NCBI RefSeq assembly: GCF_963675395.1
Contig: NZ_OY776223.1
Span: 2,294,001-2,358,000 of the forward strand
Direction of reading: 5' to 3'
Length of the DNA: 64,000 nucleotides
From: an uncultured Vibrio sp.
GTDB taxonomy: Bacteria > Pseudomonadota > Gammaproteobacteria > Enterobacterales > Vibrionaceae
This document shows, piece after piece, positions 54,237 through 64,000 of this stretch. A model generated the notes under the pieces. That model saw only the letters and a program-made list of their open reading frames with translations, made no database searches and was not told where the DNA came from. Every line of letters starts with the position of its first letter. Position 1 is the stretch's first letter. The translations under genes were made by a program, and so were the position numbers.

Positions 54237-54453
54237 TTTGGAAAGCTGACAAAATAATCTTTAAGATTATTTGTAAAGTTCTCAAAGTATTCATGTATTT
54301 GAATACAACTAAAAACACATTCAAGTGTTCTTGGGTTTTGCGAAAGCAAAACATATTTGAGTCCGGCAAAATCGAAAGCTGTCTCGCTCATTCAAATAAT
54401 GAGACAGCAACTTTGGTTGTTTAACATCAATTCGAAACTCCTTCGGGTTGTAT

Positions 54454-57343
<2,890 letters not shown>

Positions 57344-57460
57344 ACAACACCCAAGGGGTTTTGATGGACTCAAAGCAAGAACAGAATTGAATGTGTAGAG
57401 AACACAAAAACAGCTTTCCAGATTATTAAGCTTGCTCAAAAGGCAGGTTTAAACAGAATT

Positions 57461-57580
57461 TGCTTGGCGACCATAGCGTTTTGGACCCACCTGATTTCCA
57501 TGCCGAACTCAGAAGTGAAACGAAATAGCGCCGATGGTAGTGTGGGGTTTCCCCATGTGAGAGTAGGACATCGCCAGGCT
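57461..57580 (+). rRNA. 5S ribosomal RNA, first copy
   Basis: 120 nt, starting TGCTTGGCGACCATAGCG and ending TCGCCAGGCT. It differs from the second copy at seven positions. Confidence 0.96.
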
Positions 57581-57617
57581 CAAATTTAGTTTTTACCTTT
57601 TAAAAGGTGAAGACAAT

Positions 57618-57655
57618 AGTTAAAGAGCCCGTTTGAAAGAGCGGGCTTTTTTAGT
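57618..57655 (+). terminator. Hairpin with T-run after first 5S
   Basis: AAAGAGCCCG pairs with CGGGCTTTT with a T-run. It precedes tRNA-Thr, so it may attenuate rather than end the operon. Confidence 0.75.
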
Positions 57656-57673
57656 CTTCAGGGACATCTTGAT

Positions 57674-57749
<76 letters not shown>

Positions 57750-57765
57750 TTTATAATCAGAATTT

Positions 57766-57885
57766 TACTTGGCGACCATAGCGCTTTGGACCCACCTGAT
57801 TTCCATGCCGAACTCAGAAGTGAAACGAAGTAGCGTCGATGGTAGTGTGGGGCTTCCCCATGTGAGAGTAGAACATCGCCAGGTT
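57766..57885 (+). rRNA. 5S ribosomal RNA, second copy
   Basis: 120 nt, starting TACTTGGCGACCATAGCG. It differs from the first copy at seven positions, including a compensatory A-T for G-C change at pair 2-119. Confidence 0.95.
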
Positions 57886-57914
57886 CTAATTAGACTCAAT
57901 AGTCTGACCAATGC

Positions 57915-57991
57915 GGAGCGGTAGTTCAGTTGGTTAGAATACCGGCCTGTCACGCCGGGGGTCGCGGGTTCGAGTCCCGTCCGCTCCGCCA
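57915..57991 (+). tRNA. tRNA-Asp (GTC)
   Basis: 77 nt. Acceptor GGAGCGG pairs with CCGCTCC, anticodon loop CTGTCAC, CCA encoded. Last gene of the rRNA operon. Confidence 0.97.
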
Positions 57992-58000
57992 CTTATTCTA

Positions 58001-58030
58001 AAGCCCTGCTAGAAATAGCAGGGCTTTTTT
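58001..58030 (+). terminator. rRNA operon terminator
   Basis: AAGCCCTGCTA pairs with TAGCAGGGCTT around GAAA, followed by a T-run. Confidence 0.9.
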
Positions 58031-58062
58031 CATTTAAGTTTATGTTCGCCCTTCAGCCGAAA

Positions 58063-58140
58063 GCGTCCCGTCGGAATGTCGACTAAGCCACTCCGCCATT
58101 TATTCCAGACCCTAGCAGAAATGCCAGGGTCTTTTATTTT
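58063..58140 (+). pseudogene. Decayed tRNA-Asp 3' end with second terminator
   Basis: CGTCCCGTC and CACTCCGCCA are remnants of the tRNA-Asp T-arm and acceptor 3' end. They are followed by AGACCCTAGC-AGAA-ATGCCAGGGTCT with a T-run at 58107-58140. Order and spacing mirror the intact tRNA-Asp and its terminator just upstream, so this looks like a degenerate tandem copy. Confidence 0.65.
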
Positions 58141-58994
58141 GTATTGAGTGACTTTACTCAAACCTATGAGTTCCTCGTGTTGGGATCTTGCTTGATCTCA
58201 AGCCCTACAGATCCTCTACTTATTTTGAACGTCAGAAGAAACCCTACGCTCTTGTGCGCTGTCACTTTGCTTGTTGAACAACAAGATCTGTAGCAAGCGG
58301 CTTTAATGGGTAACTTCCGTTGGTTTGTTACTTATCTTAAGTCTTAGTTAGAAAGGTAATACTTATTACTGTGGAATTTCAAAGATGGCTTGTACGCTTG
58401 CATGTGGCGTGTGGTTGGCCCCTGTATGGTAAAATCTCTAGCCGATCTATATTTACAGCGTTGGCGTAAGAAGTACTGATAGAACTGCTTGTAATCAATT
58501 ACAGAGCTTTCTCTGCTGTGAATGAACCAGCGAATTTCTCCGCTTTAACAGCACTCTCTATGGGCTCGTAGTGAATGTTTTTCTTGATTCATAGGTCTGA
58601 AGAAAGAACTTAATCTTAAAGTCTGTTTCTAATTCGGTAAGCTCTCTAGAGCGTCACAGGTTGGCGATCACGATCATTATGTGAAATTACGCGCTAACAA
58701 CTTATACAGCCATTAAAGGGCCGCTAGAGAGTCAATGCTGGGCTTTGATGAGTATCTATAGATGGTTGGAGCTGAGGTTGGGTGTGAAGTGTATAACGAA
58801 AGAGGCAAATGTGATTTGTGCTATTGCTAAGCCTTAGGAGCAATACTTTTTGTTTATATCGCGATTGAAGAAGGGAGGAGGAGTAAAGATAATCTTTCTG
58901 GCAGTATATTGGCTAAGCAAAGCTTATAAATCTAATGACGCAGGAACACAGACTTGCTGGCGAAGATAAGAAGAGCTCTTCGGGATTTTTAAAC
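58141..58994. other. About 0.85 kb without recognisable genes
   Basis: No credible coding frame, tRNA, repeat or transposon end is seen. The composition is unremarkable. It lies between the rRNA operon and a tRNA array on the opposite strand, and may be decayed DNA. Confidence 0.6.
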
Positions 58995-58996
58995 GA

Positions 58997-59026
58997 AAAA
59001 AAAGCCGCATCAAGTGATGCAGCTTT
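58997..59026 (-). terminator. Terminator of tRNA array 1
   Basis: AGCTGCATCA pairs with TGATGCGGCT on the minus strand, followed by eight T. Confidence 0.85.
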
Positions 59027-59033
59027 CCAAAAG

Positions 59034-59109
59034 TGGCTCCTCCTGCTGGGCTCGAACCAGCGACCTGCGGATTAACAGTCCGTCGCTCTACCAACTGAGC
59101 TAAGGAGGA
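59034..59109 (-). tRNA. tRNA-Asn (GTT)
   Basis: 76 nt. Acceptor TCCTCCT pairs with AGGAGGA, anticodon loop TGTTAAT, GCCA 3' end encoded. Confidence 0.97.
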
Positions 59110-59143
59110 ATTGTCTTTTTAAGATTCTTATCTATAAAGAAAG

Positions 59144-59219
<76 letters not shown>

Positions 59220-59258
59220 ACATTTTCATTAACAAGCAATAATCTTGCTAATTGAAAG

Positions 59259-59334
59259 TGGCTCCTCCTGCTGGGCTCGAACCAGCGACCTGCGGATTAA
59301 CAGTCCGTCGCTCTACCAACTGAGCTAAGGAGGA
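59259..59334 (-). tRNA. tRNA-Asn (GTT)
   Basis: 76 nt, identical by eye to the copy at 59034-59109. Confidence 0.97.
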
Positions 59335-59368
59335 ATTGTCTTTTTAAGATTCTTATCTATAAAGAAAG

Positions 59369-59444
<76 letters not shown>

Positions 59445-59498
59445 ATGCCTTATTCTTTTAACTATTGTTCGTGCTAAGCACCAACAATTAATAAATTG

Positions 59499-59574
59499 TG
59501 GTGCCCGGAGGCGGAATCGAACCACCGACACGAGGATTTTCAATCCTCTGCTCTACCGACTGAGCTATCCGGGC
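59499..59574 (-). tRNA. tRNA-Phe (GAA), GCCCGGA acceptor
   Basis: 76 nt. Acceptor GCCCGGA pairs with TCCGGGC, anticodon loop TGAAAAT, CCA encoded. First gene of array 1. Confidence 0.97.
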
Positions 59575-59584
59575 GACGAGGTGT

Positions 59585-59613
59585 ATTAAACGGTTTTTCG
59601 CTTCTTAGGTCAA
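59585..59613 (-). promoter_or_regulatory. Promoter of tRNA array 1
   Basis: On the minus strand TTGACC, 17-bp spacer, TTTAAT, then ACACCTCG, just upstream of tRNA-Phe. It is almost the same as the array 2 promoter. Confidence 0.8.
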
Positions 59614-59761
59614 CAATAAAATTCAAATAAAATATCGTTTGATGAAATTGTGCTCGGAGTGGGCTGTTTTTATGCGTTTTAAATGGTGATACACCTTGCT
59701 TTAAGCGTTCTTGGGAATTAGACGACGAGTTTGTTTGCCTGATAAGTAAGCCAAAAATAAT

Positions 59762-59786
59762 AAAGCACGTTTGAAAACGTGCTTTA
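59762..59786 (-). terminator. Chemoreceptor gene terminator
   Basis: AAAGCACGTTT pairs with AAACGTGCTTT, followed by T-rich sequence on the minus strand. Confidence 0.8.
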
Positions 59787-59807
59787 AGTTAGTAAATTGG
59801 CCTTAAG

Positions 59808-61433
59808 CTAGTGCTTTACAGAGAACTTATTCACCCATCCTTCCAGATCATGAGCTAAAGAAGTTAAGCTTTGAGTGCTTGATTGACTCTCTGTAACCAC
59901 TGAATTTAGCTGATAACCACTTTCTTCAATCAGGTTTATACGCTGTGAGATATCGTCGCTGACATGAGTTTGCTCCGCAGCCGCCGTTGCGATTTGTTGA
60001 CTCATCGTCGTAATGGCTTCTAATGCCGTCACTATTTGCTGTAGGGCTTCAGAAGCACTTCTGGACTGTGTGACAGTGCTTTGACTGGTCTCGGCACAGA
60101 TCTCCATTGTTTGGATTGCATGACGAGAACCTTGCTGGAGATTTGAGATCATATTCTGGATTTCTTTTGTACTGTCTTGAGTACGACCTGCGAGTTTGCG
60201 AACTTCATCGGCCACGACAGCAAATCCTCTGCCTTGCTCACCCGCTCGAGCGGCTTCAATAGCTGCGTTTAATGCCAGTAAGTTAGTTTGCTCTGCGATA
60301 TCACCAATGACATCTAAAACTTTGACGATGTTGTTTACATCCTGATCTAAATTGGCTACCGCCAGACTAGCTGTATTTAACTGATTCGCAAGCCCCTGGA
60401 TATTATCTACGGTGCTGCAGATCAGTGATTGGGTTTGTTGGCTTTGTTTGTCCGCTTCATCCGTGTTTCGCGCGGTATCATTTGCTGAACTTGCGACTTG
60501 ATTGGCAGATGAGGCCATTTCTGTCATCGCTGTCGCAATCATAGCGGTTGATTGTTGCTGCGATAAGGTCAAATCAGCAATGGTTCCAGAACGTGATTCA
60601 ACGGCGGATAACTCTGAGCGTAACGCGAGCATGGCGCTATCGAGATTCGTCACCATTGTAGCCAGAGACTGACTCATGTTCTGCACAGCATCATAAATAC
60701 TATCTTTTGGGGCTACCGTATCGAAACTTGTCTGGATATTGCCCTGAGAGACCGCCTGAACGGCTTGGCGTACGTCATGAGGCTCTCCTCCTAGTACGTT
60801 CAACATCTTGCGGATGGCGATGATTAGGCTGGCGAGAATAGCACCTGCGATGAAGAGGCATAGCATGAGTTGCCATTGTGCGGTTGCCCAGAAACGCGCA
60901 TTTACCTCGTTAAATCCAATACCCGTACCTACAACCCATCCCCAGTGCGGCGTTTTTTCTGCTATTGAATGCTTCTCTTCAATGCTTCCGTCGGTTTGTG
61001 TTTGGCTCCAGGTATATTCGACAATCTGGCCTGTTTTGTTATTCAAAATATCTAATATCAATTGGCCAACGCTATTATTATTGCTGTCTTTGAAGTCATG
61101 GAAGCTGGTGCCATGCAATTGTGGGTCGAGAGGTGCGGCGACAAATATCATGTTTTCATCGGCGACATAAACGTATTCATTGTCTTTATAGATATTGTTT
61201 CGAAGCAGGCGAGTCGCCAGTGCTTTTGCTTCATCTTCCGCCAGTTCACCACTTACAGCCATTGCTTCTACTTCGGTCAGAATGCTATATGCGCTCTTGA
61301 ACAGTTCTGTCACTCGAGCTTTGTTATCAAGATTACTTGCAACTCTCTGAGTCCATAAGCCTGTGGCGGTTAATGCTAGCAACGCCAGTAATATAATCGC
61401 AGACAGTAAATAGGCTTGAGTTTTTAGTTTCAT
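59808..61433 (-). CDS. Methyl-accepting chemotaxis protein with sCache domain
   Basis: 541 residues. TM1 (about 7-29), a periplasmic single Cache domain ([20 protein letters not shown]...[10 protein letters not shown]), TM2 (about 187-208), a HAMP-like linker ([12 protein letters not shown]), and the conserved cytoplasmic hairpin [20 protein letters not shown]. Ligand unknown; sCache receptors often bind small organic acids. The ATG at 61433 is preferred over a GTG four codons upstream. It is sandwiched between two related tRNA arrays. Confidence 0.92.
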   Translation of the reverse strand: MKLKTQAYLLSAIILLALLALTATGLWTQRVASNLDNKARVTELFKSAYSILTEVEAMAVSGELAEDEAKALATRLLRNNIYKDNEYVYVADENMIFVAAPLDPQLHGTSFHDFKDSNNNSVGQLILDILNNKTGQIVEYTWSQTQTDGSIEEKHSIAEKTPHWGWVVGTGIGFNEVNARFWATAQWQLMLCLFIAGAILASLIIAIRKMLNVLGGEPHDVRQAVQAVSQGNIQTSFDTVAPKDSIYDAVQNMSQSLATMVTNLDSAMLALRSELSAVESRSGTIADLTLSQQQSTAMIATAMTEMASSANQVASSANDTARNTDEADKQSQQTQSLICSTVDNIQGLANQLNTASLAVANLDQDVNNIVKVLDVIGDIAEQTNLLALNAAIEAARAGEQGRGFAVVADEVRKLAGRTQDSTKEIQNMISNLQQGSRHAIQTMEICAETSQSTVTQSRSASEALQQIVTALEAITTMSQQIATAAAEQTHVSDDISQRINLIEESGYQLNSVVTESQSSTQSLTSLAHDLEGWVNKFSVKH

Positions 61434-61662
61434 ATTTGGGCTCACAAAATTTTTTAGTTGTTATGCAAAGCATGGTTTAATTTAGAAATTGAATAGACAA
61501 GGCATCTTATTGAAGAAGGAAATGAGCGCCTACAAGTGCTTGTTTAAATTATGAGGGAGATTAAATTTTTATCGTGAAATAAGTTTTTAAACAAGCGAGT
61601 TTTATATGTGGGGCTGGTGAAATGAGTGAAAGTCGTGATTGGGTAGGGGAGAATGTATAGAT

Positions 61663-61697
61663 ACAAAAAAAGCCGCATCAAGTGATACGGCTTTTTG
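61663..61697 (-). terminator. Terminator of tRNA array 2
   Basis: AAGCCGTATCA pairs with TGATGCGGCTT on the minus strand around CT, followed by seven T. It closely matches the array 1 terminator. Confidence 0.85.
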
Positions 61698-61701
61698 AAA
61701 G

Positions 61702-61777
61702 TGGCTCCTCCTGCTGGGCTCGAACCAGCGACCTGCGGATTAACAGTCCGTCGCTCTACCAACTGAGCTAAGGAGGA
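61702..61777 (-). tRNA. tRNA-Asn (GTT)
   Basis: 76 nt, same sequence as the array 1 copies. Confidence 0.97.
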
Positions 61778-61832
61778 ACTATTCTGTTTGTGTCTTGCAA
61801 ACCAATTTAGATTAAGCAAGTGCACCAAATAA

Positions 61833-61908
61833 TGGTGCCTCGAGGCGGAATCGAACCACCGACACGAGGATTTTCAATCCTCTGCTCTACCGACTGAGCT
61901 ATCGAGGC
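61833..61908 (-). tRNA. tRNA-Phe (GAA), variant GCCTCGA acceptor
   Basis: 76 nt. The body is identical to the other tRNA-Phe, but acceptor pairs 4-69 and 5-68 are changed on both sides (GCCTCGA with TCGAGGC), so pairing is kept. Confidence 0.96.
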
Positions 61909-61915
61909 AAAAGAA

Positions 61916-61991
<76 letters not shown>

Positions 61992-62060
61992 ACACTATAT
62001 TCTTTTTAGAAGAGTGAACTCTTCTTTTTTAGAATTCCAACTAAATGAAACTCTAGAAAG

Positions 62061-62136
62061 TGGCTCCTCCTGCTGGGCTCGAACCAGCGACCTGCGGATT
62101 AACAGTCCGTCGCTCTACCAACTGAGCTAAGGAGGA
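62061..62136 (-). tRNA. tRNA-Asn (GTT)
   Basis: 76 nt, same sequence as the other copies. Confidence 0.97.
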
Positions 62137-62207
62137 ATTGTTTTTTTAACAACAAAAATTGTTTGTGTCTTGCGAATCAAATTAGATTAAGCAAGCGCAC
62201 CAAATAA

Positions 62208-62226
62208 TGGTGCCTCGAGGCGGAAT
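62208..62226 (-). pseudogene. Displaced 19-nt 3' end of variant tRNA-Phe
   Basis: The + strand reads TGGTGCCTCGAGGCGGAAT, the complement of the last 19 nt of the GCCTCGA-type tRNA-Phe. The rest of the tRNA is missing. An intact copy begins exactly 100 bp away at 62308, with 81 bp of unrelated DNA between. Confidence 0.85.
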
Positions 62227-62307
62227 AACGGGCCCGCCTAGGGCACTGACCGATGCTTTTCAACAAAACCTTTAAAAGTTAATGTTTTCGACACCGATAA
62301 TTTAATA

Positions 62308-62383
62308 TGGTGCCTCGAGGCGGAATCGAACCACCGACACGAGGATTTTCAATCCTCTGCTCTACCGACTGAGCTATCGAGGC
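62308..62383 (-). tRNA. tRNA-Phe (GAA), variant GCCTCGA acceptor
   Basis: 76 nt, identical by eye to 61833-61908. It is followed (minus strand) by an 81-bp insert and the displaced 3' fragment. Confidence 0.96.
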
Positions 62384-62390
62384 AAAAGAA

Positions 62391-62466
<76 letters not shown>

Positions 62467-62519
62467 ACACTATTATTCTTTGCTTGTTGTCCGTGTATAA
62501 CACCAACAACCTTAAATTG

Positions 62520-62595
62520 TGGTGCCCGGAGGCGGAATCGAACCACCGACACGAGGATTTTCAATCCTCTGCTCTACCGACTGAGCTATCCGGGC
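62520..62595 (-). tRNA. tRNA-Phe (GAA), GCCCGGA acceptor
   Basis: 76 nt, same as 59499-59574. First gene of array 2. Confidence 0.97.
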
Positions 62596-62606
62596 AACGG
62601 AGCGCT

Positions 62607-62635
62607 ATTAAACGGATTTTCCTGCTTTTCGTCAA
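62607..62635 (-). promoter_or_regulatory. Promoter of tRNA array 2
   Basis: On the minus strand TTGACG, 17-bp spacer, TTTAAT, then AGCGCTCC, a GC-rich discriminator. Confidence 0.8.
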
Positions 62636-62695
62636 CCACTTTTTTTAAATAATTTCAAAAAAGTGGTTGTTCGAACGCTTTTTGTTCAACTGGTG

Positions 62696-63838
62696 CTAGA
62701 AAGTTTGCACGGAGTTAAATTCCTTTTTGAAATTTGTAACTTTTTCTAGGTAGCGTCGTGCTTCTGCATTGGGATGTTTTTTAGTTAGTGCCCAATAAAC
62801 CTGGTTAGGTTGCAGAGAATTGAGATCCTGCATCGCACGTTTTCGGTCGTTACGGTTAAAGGTATTGAGGACGCCACCAGTACCGCCGTTGTACGCGGAT
62901 ATCATACTGTATTCGAGCGATGTGGGGTGACTGACATCTTTTAAATAACGATTCTTCAAGATGTAGAAGTAAGCCGTACCAGTATCAATATTGTTTTGTG
63001 GATTAAACAAGTACTTTGGGCTTGGTTGCCCCGAGCGATTTTTTACCAGCGCGAAAACATCTTTGCCTGCTGTTTTGGGTACGACTTGCATCAAGCCATA
63101 GGCATTCGCCCAGCTGACCGCATAGGGGTTAAAGCTGCTTTCTGTTTTGATAATGGCGTAAATCAAATCTTCGGGGATGTCGTATTTCTCTGCTGCTTGG
63201 CGTACGATGCTCGCATATTGATAGCTGCGTTGGATAAAGTGATCTTCCACCATGGAAATTTCTACGTAGTACGCTTTTTTGAAGTCAACGTCTTTGGTTT
63301 TTATTTTGTGACTAATTAGGTAGTCGGCAAACCGGTTCGCTCGCCATGACCACTGAATAGGCTTGTTATCTTGGTCGACGACTTGTTTATAGAGAAAAGG
63401 TTGCCCTTCAAGTTTGATATCTTTGGAAGAAAACAGGTCAACATTCGCCGGGTCATCAGGAGTGAGTAGTGTTGTGATGATGGCATTTTTGAGGTGCTTT
63501 TGTGGTTCGGTTGGCGAAACGGTTTCTATAGTGATGACACCTTTTTGGAAATCGACTTCAGCTCTACTCAGGTAGTTATCGATATATTTTACGTAGTTGC
63601 TCTTACCCGCGTACTTTATTTCTCGCTTTCCCCACTTTTTTTGGATATTGCCAGAGAAACTACTGATTAATGAATCTAGAGCGGCGGTGTCTTTCTCAAA
63701 TTGTCCTGGTAACTCGGCTAAGTGATTGGCGAAGCGATTGGTTGGCTCGTAATCGACATCATAAAACTTTTCGACGACCTCGCGACTACAACCTGCCGTT
63801 AATAGAAGGGCTGCAACGATAAAGACAATTTTTTTCAT
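62696..63838 (-). CDS. mltC: Membrane-bound lytic murein transglycosylase C
   Basis: 380 residues, a lipoprotein with lipobox LTAGC (Cys17) after a short signal. The N-terminal DUF3393-type domain precedes an SLT domain whose catalytic glutamate is in IIKTESSFNP, with GLMQVVP and AYNGG motifs following. It cleaves peptidoglycan to 1,6-anhydro products at the outer membrane. It lies next to yggX as in E. coli. Confidence 0.95.
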   Translation of the reverse strand: MKKIVFIVAALLLTAGCSREVVEKFYDVDYEPTNRFANHLAELPGQFEKDTAALDSLISSFSGNIQKKWGKREIKYAGKSNYVKYIDNYLSRAEVDFQKGVITIETVSPTEPQKHLKNAIITTLLTPDDPANVDLFSSKDIKLEGQPFLYKQVVDQDNKPIQWSWRANRFADYLISHKIKTKDVDFKKAYYVEISMVEDHFIQRSYQYASIVRQAAEKYDIPEDLIYAIIKTESSFNPYAVSWANAYGLMQVVPKTAGKDVFALVKNRSGQPSPKYLFNPQNNIDTGTAYFYILKNRYLKDVSHPTSLEYSMISAYNGGTGGVLNTFNRNDRKRAMQDLNSLQPNQVYWALTKKHPNAEARRYLEKVTNFKKEFNSVQTF

Positions 63839-63935
63839 GGCTAATTATTAGATGGGATGGTGTGGCAATGACACCACAACGTTCTATGTGATGTCATTGT
63901 TTTTGAATAAACTTACTTTATTTTAACAAGTTGCT

Positions 63936-64000
63936 TTATTCGCTAGGTGGCGTGTAACCATCGATGTGAACGTCTTTACCTTCGAATAGGAAGTTCACCA
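63936..64000 (-). CDS. yggX: Fe(2+)-trafficking protein YggX, C-terminal end only
   Basis: The last 20 or so codons are in the window, reading NFLFEGKDVHIDGYTPPSE then TAA, which matches the conserved YggX C-terminus. The rest lies beyond base 64000. YggX protects Fe-S proteins from oxidative damage. Confidence 0.88.
   Translation of the reverse strand, partial: VNFLFEGKDVHIDGYTPPSE

Overview
This window looks like chromosome I of a Vibrio, probably of the Harveyi-like group. That rests on near full-length 16S, 23S and 5S genes of Vibrio type, large tRNA arrays, and gene neighbourhoods shared with E. coli and other gammaproteobacteria (rpoN-lpt, mla-murA, pyrBI-argF-rraB-valS-holC-pepA-lptFG, mltC-yggX). 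The species cannot be fixed from reading alone.

Layout. 1-14.4 kb: the 3' part of tldD, a PIN-PhoH ATPase, rapA, an Nramp-related transporter, rluA, a D-2-hydroxyacid dehydrogenase, darP, pmbA (partner of tldD) and mgtE. Many gaps here carry a roughly 135-bp composite hairpin repeat (five copies in the window) and CTAG-rich hairpins. 14.4-21.6 kb, minus strand: npr-rapZ-ptsN-hpf-rpoN-lptB-lptA-lptC-kdsD-yrbG, joining nitrogen-PTS signalling and sigma-54 to lipopolysaccharide transport; kdsC is absent from its usual place between kdsD and lptC. 22.1-27.5 kb, plus strand: mlaFEDCB-ibaG-murA and plsC. 27.7-43 kb: ridA, pyrLBI with a clear leader peptide and attenuator, argF, arcA, rraB, an orphan sugar-binding-fold protein, yjgM, a DUF2061 protein behind a candidate Fur site, valS-holC-pepA, and lptFG.

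43-52 kb is more accessory. An IS4 element with a 12-bp target duplication sits in what was the lptG terminator loop. It is followed by RDD and DUF2254 membrane proteins, a short-chain dehydrogenase, tRNA-Leu, an intact IS630 element, a secreted alginate-lyase-like protein and an HD-GYP protein with a candidate Fur box.

52-58 kb is a full rRNA operon (16S-Ile-Ala-23S-5S-Thr-5S-Asp) with two promoters, followed by a decayed copy of the tRNA-Asp 3' end and terminator, then about 0.85 kb without genes. 59-62.6 kb holds two related minus-strand tRNA arrays (Asn, Thr and Phe copies) on either side of a chemoreceptor gene. They include two tRNA-Phe acceptor-stem versions and a displaced 19-nt tRNA-Phe 3' fragment that looks like an integration scar. 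The window ends with mltC and the 3' end of yggX.

Most of the window is ordinary core genome. I found no CRISPR array, prophage or recognisable defence system. The most unusual material is in the repeats, the tRNA arrays and a few orphan or divergent proteins.
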